Source of the DNA: Podospora pseudocomata
Taxonomy: Eukaryota; Ascomycota; Sordariomycetes; Sordariales; Podosporaceae
Reading direction: 5' to 3'
Assembly (NCBI RefSeq): GCF_035222375.1
Contig: NC_085887.1
Coordinates: 1,277,501-1,341,500, forward strand
DNA: 64,000 bases
Shown: positions 22,092-30,940 of the stretch, in pieces
Numbering within the stretch: position 1 is the stretch's first letter
Layout of the letters: each line of letters starts with the position of its first letter
Made by a program: the position numbers and the translations under genes
The notes under the pieces: generated by a model
Databases searched by the model: none
What the model was told of the DNA's origin: nothing
What the model saw: the letters and a program-made list of their open reading frames with translations, nothing else

Positions 22092-24161
22092 ATGGCTGAC
22101 GTAGAAGAGCCGCGTTTCAACTCGCTGGCAGAGCGCATTGCTGCTCTCAATGCCCAGAAGAACTTTCAGGCGCCCCCTTCGACAGCAGGGAAGCGGCCCC
22201 CACCCCCGCCCCCTCCAGTGAGGGCTGCCACCATCACCACCACCACCACCACGACACCATCACCATCACCACAACAGCCCCAGAATGAGACGGCTCCGGT
22301 GATGCCACCCCGTCCAGTGAGGGCCTCAACGGAGAAACTCCCACCTCCACTTCCTCGTCGGACCACCACCGACATTGAGAAGGGAGATCGACCCGCACCG
22401 GGCCCGGGACTGGGACGGGTGCTCCCGCCTCCATTGCCTTCACGGGATTCTTCTTCGGCCAAGGGAACACCGCCGGCTCTCCCCTCTCGCCGGCCATCAT
22501 CAAATCTCACTCTTCCTACCCCTGGAGGCCGGAGGAATTCCAACTCATCAGACATCTCATACATATCTACCATGTCTAGTTTGTCACTGAACCAAGATGG
22601 GCCGACTCCAAGAAGAGGGCTTCCGCCCCCATTAGAGCAGGCAAAGCTCCCTCCTTTACCACCAACTCGTCGTGAGCTCGAGGCCAAGGCGAAAGAAGAG
22701 GCCGCAAATACCCCTCCTCTCCCTCGTCGTGTGACAGAGCCACCACCTCAAGCCATGCCAGAGCTTCCCAGTGGCAGGCCCTCATTGCCCCCTCGGCTCC
22801 CATCCAGGCCAGCAAAGTCACCCCTGATGAACGCAACCGAGGCCCCATCTCCCTCTCTCCCAGCTAGACGCCTCCCACCCCCTCCATCAAGCTACAAAAA
22901 CCCCAAATCCGCCCTGGAATTAGGTTTCAACAACAAACCCAGACCAGCCGACGATGTCCCACCCCCTATTCCACTCGCTTCCCGCCCAAGCATCTCCCAA
23001 ATAGAAGCCGTCCGCTCCGCCTCAACCGCCTCCCCAACAGCAGCAGCATCATCATCATCATCATCGTCACCACCCCCTTCCTGCCTCGTCTGCCGTGACT
23101 TCTCCGGCCCTGATACGGTCGCCGCCCAGCACCCCTACACCTCCCTCCCCAGGCAGGACCCCATCTCCTACCTAGCCCACCACCTCTGCTCCCCTTTCCC
23201 CTCGCCCACCGATAAAGCCCGCGCAATCTTCACCTGGTGCCACCACAACATCGCCTACGACGTCCACGGCTTCTTCAACAACTGCATCCCCCGAGGCCTC
23301 ACACCGGCAGAAACAATCTTTTCGGGAAAAGCCGTCTGCGAAGGCTACGCAAAAGTCTACGAAGCCATCGCCCGCGCAGCGGGTCTGCACTGCATTGTTG
23401 TCGGCGGTCACGGCAAAGGCTACGGCTTCAGCGCCCTCAAAAAAGGGGAGCGGTGCCCGCCAAAGGACCCGACTGGCCACGCGTGGAACGCGGTCATGAT
23501 CGATAATGATGAGTGGAAGCTTATTGACCCGTGCTGGGGAGCGGGGCATCTGGATGGGGGTACGAATGGGTATAAGAAGCAGTTTAGTCCGGGGCAGTTT
23601 GCGAGGAGCAATGAGTTTTTCGGAAGGAGTCACTACCCGAGCGATGAGAGGCATTTTCACAGGAGGGATGGGAGGGTGCCGAGTTGGGAGGAGTACATCT
23701 TGGGGGAGACTGGGGGGGAGGAGCCGGCGGGGTGGATGGGGGATGCGGAGAGGGAGGGGGGGTTGGATCAGAGTAATTTTGAGCCGAAACAGAAAGAGAT
23801 TTGTGTTTCGGGGGCGGGGGAGGGAACGGTGACGAGGTTTCAGTTTGGGAAGGTATGCCCGCATTGGGTGAGTGAGAAGCACGGGAGGGGAAGGCAGATG
23901 TTGATTTGTTTGGTTTTTGGGGAGGATGAGAAGAGGGCGGGTGGGAAGGAGAAGTTCGTGCCGTTGGAGACGGACGGGTTTTGGTGGTGGCTGGATGTGA
24001 GAACGAGGGATTTGGGGGGGGTGGGGAAGAGGGTGAGGTTGGTGGGGATTACGACGGTGGATGGGAGGGATGCGAGGGGGTTGACGGGGGAGGAGTTTAA
24101 GGGGGTTGTGGGGAGGAAGGCGTTTGCCATGTGTGGGATGGTGGATTGGGTGTTGGTTTGA
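22092..24161 (+). CDS. Polyproline protein with transglutaminase-like core
   Basis: Single exon, 689 residues. Roughly the first 330 residues are low-complexity and proline-rich, with many PPPPP and PPLPxR stretches that resemble SH3-ligand motifs, preceded by a conserved-looking start FNSLAERIAALNAQKNF. The C-terminal half is a transglutaminase-like domain with an apparently intact triad: Cys416 in GKAVCEGYAKVYEA, His463 in TGHAWNAV and Asp479 in LIDPCWGAG. Related fungal proteins include the cytokinesis factor Cyk3 and kyphoscoliosis-peptidase-like proteins. Cyk3 has an N-terminal SH3 domain, which I do not see here, so the proline-rich half may instead bind SH3 partners. Protease or cross-linking activity is possible but unproven. 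Composition on the coding strand flips from C-rich to G-rich near 23450-23500. The 235 bases to the next gene hold only the convergent 3' flanks. Confidence 0.82.
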   Translation: MADVEEPRFNSLAERIAALNAQKNFQAPPSTAGKRPPPPPPPVRAATITTTTTTTPSPSPQQPQNETAPVMPPRPVRASTEKLPPPLPRRTTTDIEKGDRPAPGPGLGRVLPPPLPSRDSSSAKGTPPALPSRRPSSNLTLPTPGGRRNSNSSDISYISTMSSLSLNQDGPTPRRGLPPPLEQAKLPPLPPTRRELEAKAKEEAANTPPLPRRVTEPPPQAMPELPSGRPSLPPRLPSRPAKSPLMNATEAPSPSLPARRLPPPPSSYKNPKSALELGFNNKPRPADDVPPPIPLASRPSISQIEAVRSASTASPTAAASSSSSSSPPPSCLVCRDFSGPDTVAAQHPYTSLPRQDPISYLAHHLCSPFPSPTDKARAIFTWCHHNIAYDVHGFFNNCIPRGLTPAETIFSGKAVCEGYAKVYEAIARAAGLHCIVVGGHGKGYGFSALKKGERCPPKDPTGHAWNAVMIDNDEWKLIDPCWGAGHLDGGTNGYKKQFSPGQFARSNEFFGRSHYPSDERHFHRRDGRVPSWEEYILGETGGEEPAGWMGDAEREGGLDQSNFEPKQKEICVSGAGEGTVTRFQFGKVCPHWVSEKHGRGRQMLICLVFGEDEKRAGGKEKFVPLETDGFWWWLDVRTRDLGGVGKRVRLVGITTVDGRDARGLTGEEFKGVVGRKAFAMCGMVDWVLV

Positions 24162-24396
24162 TGATAATGATTGTGGGGGTTTGGAAGTGGTTAACACCTA
24201 GGAGGACGGGATGGGTGGTTTGTTCCCGCTTTGAGACGGACAGAGACGGACAGACACCCAAAGTGCCGGGAACAGAAAACGGGACCCAAGAGGAAGATGC
24301 CTTGGTAGAATCGCAATGTTTTGCTCATTATATTCACTCTCTGTTCCCAACGCCGCAAGCCTGCTGATAAACGCGCTACAAAATGACTTGCTCAAA

Positions 24397-25638
24397 TCAA
24401 CCCCTAAAACTAACAGCAGGCACCTCCTCCCACCTCGGCAAAATATCCGGCACCGGCCCCAAAGGCGTAATCGACAGCGGGTTGATATTCGTGTGCGATT
24501 TCGTGTAATGGAACTTGATGTGGTTGAAGTTTGTCGTGTCCTTGAACGCGGGGATGTTCCAGTACAGATTCCGCATCCACTTGTGAATAGCAGGGTAGCC
24601 GGACCTGATGTCGCGGATGTTGCACTTGAAGTGCTGGACATACACAGGCTATTTCCCGTTAGCTCTCTTCCTCTGTTGTCAGGGGTTGGAATGATGAACT
24701 TGAACTCACATCAAACCTGACAATAGTCACAAACAACCTGATATCCACCTCGGTAAGCCGCTCCCCAAACCAATACGGCCCCTCCGTCCCGTCAGCAAGA
24801 TGCTTCTCCGCCCGGTCGAGGGCTTCAAACAGAGCCTTGACGTTGCGCTCGTAGGCCTCTTGGGTGGTGGCAAAGCCAGATTTGTAGACGCCGTTGTTGA
24901 TGAGGTCGTATTGCCACTCGTGTGTTTCGTCAATCTCCCTTCTCAAATCCTCAGGATATAGATCCACCGATTTGAACGGCTCGTCGATCAGCCCGTTGAA
25001 CTGTCTTGATGTCAGCAACCGCCGCTCCCTTTTTCTCCAGTAAAAAGGCGGGGGGGGGAGGGGATCTCACCTCTGAATTCAACATCCTCAAAATCTCACT
25101 ACTCTCATTGTTCACAATCCTCCCCCCCTTCTTATCCCACAACACCGGCACCGTAAACCGTCCCTCATACTCCGGGTTCACCCCAAAGTAAACCTCCCTC
25201 AAATGACTCAAACCCCCCTCGTGAGGCACCACCCCCTCCCCCTTGACATCCTCCTGCTCAGCCTCCTCATCAGTCACAAACCTCCACCCTTTCGGTCCCA
25301 TATGCCAGTGGACAACACTAAAGGAGATGATGTCCTCCAGCCCCTTGAGCTTGCGGGCAATGAGCGTCCTGTTGGCCCAGGGGCAGGCATAGCTAACGTA
25401 GAGGTGGTACCGGCCCGCTTCGGGGGGGAACTCGGAGCCGGGGGACGAAGAAATGAAGGAGCGGAAGGTGGACTGCTGGCGTTTGAACTCGCCTGACTTG
25501 TCAGAGGGGTTGACCCAGTTTGTGATTACGTTGTCGTCCTTCTGCACCTCCTTTCCGGAGGGAGTGTCTTGGGCTGCCTAAAAGGGGAGGGTGTTAATTT
25601 GGTTGGAAGAGGTGGGAGGGGAAGTGGGGTATTACCAT
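24397..25638 (-). CDS. ECM4: Xi-class glutathione transferase / glutathionyl-hydroquinone reductase
   Basis: Four exons, 25638-25636, 25577-25071, 25000-24710 and 24648-24397, giving 350 residues. The catalytic motif CPWANR (Cys about 66) in [16 protein letters not shown] and the downstream segments [20 protein letters not shown] and [17 protein letters not shown] are diagnostic of the ECM4/GTO (xi) class. These enzymes use two glutathiones to reduce glutathionyl-hydroquinones, with Cys as nucleophile, in cytosol or peroxisome. The first exon is exactly the ATG: the intron starts GTAATA right after it and ends TTTTAG, and the next exon reads [15 protein letters not shown]. The remaining introns (70 and 61 nt) fall between codons, so all three introns are phase 0. 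The alternative of starting in exon 2 would need a non-ATG codon. The gene converges with the transglutaminase-like gene. Confidence 0.92.
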
Positions 25639-26779
25639 TTTGAAGTTTGTAGTGGTGGAAAGATATCGATGTGTTGATACTTTGATCGATGATGTGAATG
25701 AAGAAGAGTGTGTAATCCTGAACGAACCCTTGCTCAAATGTGAAAGTGCTGCTGTCCCTCTCAAAAGCGGAGATATACTGCTTCTTATACTCATCGGTCG
25801 TTGCTTCGTCCCAAACTTTCATGAGACGGAAAGCCAATGATGAGATGAGGGGTCCAAGTTCTTTGGAATCAATCAGCAACGGAATGACTAAGGGTTCTGC
25901 ATTTGGTTTATACCACTCCCGTCCACTTCCGTCATCAAAACCCAGTGTTGTTGCGGTTCGTCCAGGAATATATCCACTCACTACCTCACGTCAAGTGTGG
26001 ATTCATTCACCAACTGACAAATGGTGACGTAATCCCCACTATTCCCACTGGGCTTACTAACCGTCAAACTCATCGCTGGTTCAACCATTCGCGACGCGAT
26101 AGCGGTTTAGAAGCGCTTTGTTTAGAAGGTGGTCAAATATGAATAAGCAATATCGTATAGGTAGACCAATTTCCGGAAACAATTCCGGGCGGTTTGTGGG
26201 GGCACCAACTTGGTGTTGAGATCACGGCCTTTAGGAGTGAGACCCACCAGCCTCATCGACGACATCCTGCAAGATACCTAGCAAAAGATCTGAGATTATC
26301 TTTTGGAATTTGTTTCCGAAAAAGAACAAGACTATCTCAGATTGCCAGCAAGATTCAACCAGAAGCAGAATATCCCGAATGCATATCCAACTTTTATAAC
26401 TGCAAAACCCCTCCCAAGCTGTTGAACAGATCCAACTTCAGAGGTTATTCCAAGCATCGAGTTCCCATCAGCAAAACAAGCAAGACATATATAAAATGCC
26501 AACATAGCAAAAGAGAAAAATAGATTTTGCTTCCATTAGCAACAGCCCCCCCCCCCAATCCCAGGTATCATCATAGTACATTACTACCGGACGGCATATT
26601 TCCACGCCCATTAACGACAAGAGAACAAAATGAGCAAAAGCCAACCCATCCAATAACACCCAAGTCACGCCATCCTAAATTGCTTTTGTGCTTTCCCCTT
26701 CTCCAAAATCCAATTCCATTTTTTCCTAAGATATAAACCACCCCCCAACTAATAACCAAACCAAACCAACCTCCCTTCT
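25639..26779. other. Intergenic, xi-GST promoter and LEU1 3' flank
   Basis: 1.1 kb, AT-richer than the surroundings at 26100-26760. Short frames such as 26194-26523 have no family character. The 26530-26760 part probably carries the LEU1 3' UTR. No gene seen. Confidence 0.55.
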
Positions 26780-29241
26780 TCACCACTCAAGCGGCTCAGT
26801 CTTGGTCTCACCCCTATTCGTCTTGGGGACTGGCACGGCCTTGGCAGCCAGCTTGCCACCCTGCCCCTTCCTCTTCAGGTACGCCCTGCCGTCCAGCCAG
26901 GGGGTCTCGAGCGTCATCTTCTTCTCAAACTCGGAGATCTTATCCTCGAGCTGCATGGTAAGACCAATGTCGTCGAGCCCGTTGACCAGGCAGTGCTTTC
27001 TAAACTCCTCCACCTCGAAGCTGCAGATAGTGTTGCCATCCTGGTCCTTGATGAGCTGGTTGGGGAGGTCAATCTCGATCTCGCGACCGGCGGCCGCCTC
27101 GGCGTGCACCTTTTCGAGGTCGTCCTTGTTCTTGATGGCGATGGGGAGCATGCCGTTCTTGAACGAGTTGTTGAAGAAAATGTCGGCAAAGGAAGGAGCA
27201 ATGACGCTCTTGACGCCAAAGTCGTTCAGAGCCCAAGGGGCGTGCTCGCGGGAAGAGCCGCAGCCAAAGTTGGGACCGGTGCAGACAATGATCTTGGCCT
27301 GACGGTATGGCTCCTGGTTGAGGACAAAGTCGGGGTTCTCGGTGTTGGCATCAAGGTAGCGCCATTCATAGAAGAGAGCCTTGCCAAGACCGGTGCGCTT
27401 GATGGTCTTCAGGAACTGCTTGGGGATGATGGCGTCGGTGTCAATGTTGGCCTTCTCCATCGGGGCGGCGATGCCCTTGAGAACGGTGAACTTGGGAAGA
27501 CCGGTGCTGCCGGCCTTGGGGACAGAGGTGTTGACCTGAGGAGATGAATCTTCGGGCTGGTCGGTGAGAGCTTCCTTCTCATGGTCATCCGTCTCGATGC
27601 GCTCATCAGCATGAGCCTTGCCAGAGGTAGTCTCGGGCGCGACAGCGGCCTCGATGTGAGGGCTGCCCTTGTACTCGGCAAGCTTTCTAACATCGGCGAG
27701 CTTGCCGACGATGGCGGCAGCAGCAGCCATGACGGGGGACATGAGGTGGGTCCGGCCCTGAGCACCCTGACGGCCCTCGAAATTGCGGTTGCTGGTGGAG
27801 GCGCATCTCTCCTTGGGCGACAGAATGTCAGGGTTCATGCCCAGGCACATGCTGCAGCCAGCCTCGCGCCACTCAAAGCCGGCATCGGTAAAGATCTTGT
27901 CGAGACCCTCAGCCTCGGCCTGCTCCTTGACGAGACCGGAGCCGGGCACGATCAGGGCACGCTTGATGTTGGAGGCAATCTTCTTGCCCTTGACGACCGA
28001 AGCAGCGGCGCGGAGATCCTCGATTCTGGAATTGGTGCAGGAGCCGATGAACACCTTGTCGACCACAATGTCCTCCATGGGAGTCCCTGCTACGAGACCC
28101 ATGTACTCCAGCATGCGGCGGCCCGCGGCCTTCTTGGCCTCGGTGGGGAAGGTCTCGGGATCGGGAACGCTGCCGGTGATGGGGACGACGTCCTCAGGGC
28201 TGGTGCCCCAGGTCACCGTGGGGATGATGTCCTTCCCGTCGATATGAACATCAATGTCGTACTTGGCATCCGGGTCGGACTGCAGGGACTTCCAGTAGGC
28301 GACCGCCTTGTTCCACTCGTCAGACCCACACTTGGGGGCCAGGGGGCGGCCCTTGAGGTACTCGAAAGTGATCTCGTCGGGAGCGACCATGCCGGCTCTA
28401 GCACCACCCTCGATGGCCATGTTGCAGATGGACATGCGGGCCTCCATGCTCAGGCTGCGGATGACGGAACCGGCAAACTCGATGACGGACCCGGTGCCAC
28501 CAGCCGTACCAATCTTGCCGATGATGTGCAGGACCACATCCTTGGAGCTGACACCGGGGGACAGCTCTCCGTCGACCAATATCCTCATGTTCTTGCTGCG
28601 CTTCGTGATGAGGGTCTGTGTGGCGAGGACGTGCTCGACTTCACTGGTGCCGATACCGAAGGCGAGGGCACCAAAGGCGCCGTGGGTCGACGTGTGACTG
28701 TCGCCGCACACAACAGTGGTGCCAGGCAGAGTGAAGCCCTGCTCGGGCCCAATAACGTGGACGATACCTTGTCTCTTGTCGCTCAGGCCAAAGTATGTGA
28801 CGCCAAACTTCTTGACATTCTCCTCGAGGGTCACGCATTGCGTCCGAGAGTCGTCCTCCTGAATGAAGCTGGCAATGTCTCTGAGAGATTTTCTCGAGGT
28901 GGTGGGGACATTCTACGGGATCCAGTGTCAATGGCCGATGATGACTGTCTTCAAACGGACATGGAAACATACGTGGTCAGTTGTGGCCAGAGTGCAGTCT
29001 GGTCTCCGGACCTTGCGGCCGGCCTTTTCTAATCCCTCGAAAGCTTGCTGTTGACAGTGTGTTAGTTTGATATTCGGGTCAACAGCAAAGAACAGACCAG
29101 ACGACATACTGGAGAGGTGACCTCGTGCACGAGATGGCGGTCGATGTACAGAAGAATGGTACCATCGAGCTTCTCATCGACAATGTGGGCCTGGAAGACC
29201 TTGTCGTAGAGGGTTTGTGGTGTTCGCTCGGCAACCGGCAT
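26780..29241 (-). CDS. LEU1: 3-isopropylmalate dehydratase (isopropylmalate isomerase)
   Basis: Three exons, 29241-29110, 29047-28973 and 28912-26780, giving 779 residues, the same length as yeast Leu1 (this is leu-2 in N. crassa naming). The enzyme isomerises 2-isopropylmalate to 3-isopropylmalate, the second step of leucine synthesis, and needs a 4Fe-4S cluster. The large-subunit half has [28 protein letters not shown] and [11 protein letters not shown]; the cluster ligands would be Cys361, Cys422 and Cys425. A linker of about 60 residues joins it to the swivelling small-subunit half with [14 protein letters not shown] and [12 protein letters not shown]. This is the fused fungal arrangement of bacterial LeuC and LeuD. 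Both introns have GTATGT donors. Codons end in C almost throughout, as in highly expressed genes, without the 3' G-rich switch of its neighbours. Confidence 0.97.
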
Positions 29242-30940
29242 TTTTGTGTCGTTTGTCTGATTCGTTCTCCTCCCGGGAGTTTTTTTTTGTTTCCGCCTTC
29301 TCGATGTGTGTGTGTTTGTGAAGTCAAGCAATGCTAGAGGAGCGGGGGGACAGTTGTTCGGCGGAGTCTGTGATATACAACCACTTTTTCAGATGTCGTT
29401 GTTCTTTGTTGAGTTGCTCTTTCAAATGAATAAAAAAAATAAAAAAAAAAATAAAAAGTGTCGAGTCGAGAGCGACGAGTTGGTGAGGGCAAGAGAACAA
29501 AGTTCCTTCGGATGGAAAACTCCTTTCTCGAGCAACAATCTCAATCTAGACTGAAGAACTGTGGCAAAAACCAAAACAATTCTCGTCTCTATTCTTGTGA
29601 GAGGCAACCTCAATCTTATAAAGTACCGCCCCTCCTCGGGGGACGATGACGGATTTGGGCTTTTGGCTGGGCTTGCAAGTGTTTCCAATCCAGCGGCAAA
29701 GCCGATGATCGGAGAGCTGCAGCTTGCTCCGGTTCACGGAATGCGGGGTGGCCACCTCAATTTCTAAACCTCATACCGCCATTGGCTGACCGTCTCCAGG
29801 ATGGCCTGTCTCTCCCCGCCCCAGGCCCCCAGCAGGGTTGAGCAGCGGGGTCCCTCAGCCTGCGCAGCGAACAAAGTTAGCGTACCGCCCGGGCCGGAAT
29901 CGAAGGTTCGATAACCCAACCCCACAGCGATCAACCCAGCATCTCGACAGAGCTTCATCCGCATCCCTACGTAACGACAACAGCTTCCATTCGCAGGCGG
30001 GCTTTAACAGAAAACTCTGTAATATCATTCTGCTCTCTCAGCTTCTATCGTATAAAAAGAAACTTCTTCTGAGGGATATAAACAGATATCCTCCTCAAAA
30101 GCTGGGTAAAGCCGATAGAAGCCTTCTTTCGGTATTCCGTAGATCATCACACCTCCAACAAGAAATCTCGACATTTCCCCACATTCTCGTCTGATTCCCG
30201 CGACTCACACATGCCACACAGCGCCCAGTCCTTCCAAGTCTGACATACATATTACAAGAATCGTTCCCTTACCCTCTACCGATTCCCCCTCGACCTCCCC
30301 GCCCCCCAATTCCGGTTTCCCACTCATCACCACTCCATATCATGTCTCGGCCGGATAGAAACATAAATAACAAGTCTCATATCTCTACACCTATATCCTC
30401 ATCATACACTCCAGAAAAAGGGACTCTGCATAGTGCACACACATGTCTGTCGTGCCTTGACCGCCCATCCCATCCATCCTATCGCTCGGCAACGTGTACA
30501 ATGTATAAGTACTTACCGTTCTATTCCTATACCCTCGGCATCGCTTAGCATGTCCAATATCCCCAATATCAACCAACCAGATCCCAACAGCCTTCCCCCT
30601 TCCTTCCCCTATCCCATCCCAAAAAGCCCATCAAACCCTCGATGCGAATTGCCGACCCCCATTCTATGGGGCAATGTACCTCCAGTCCGTCTTATCAGCC
30701 TGCAACCTCACCGTGCAACCCACTTCGGTTTAACAACACACAATCTTCTTATCATCAATCCATCACTCATCATCAGTCAAACTCCTCTCTCACCAAAAGC
30801 CAACCAAGTCAACAACTGTCTCAAATAACCACTACTCCATACCAATTATTCCGTGTGCTAGACAGACTACCCCTACAGTAGTACGTACAACACTAACAAA
30901 AATACCATCCTCTCTCTCTGCCTCAGCCCCCGCAAAAACC
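29242..30940. other. Intergenic, LEU1 promoter and 3' flank of next gene
   Basis: 1.7 kb. Contains an A-rich patch at 29428-29457, a GC-rich stretch at 29690-29910 and AT-rich 3' flank at 30000-30900. I looked for GCN4/CPC1 (TGACTCA) and Leu3 (CCG-N4-CGG) sites and found no exact match. No gene seen. Confidence 0.55.

Noticed and set aside
29242-29760. Possible Leu3 (CCG-N4-CGG) sites upstream of LEU1
   Set aside because: Only CCG-N5-CGG spacings were found (for example near 29708 and 29727), not the known N4 spacing.
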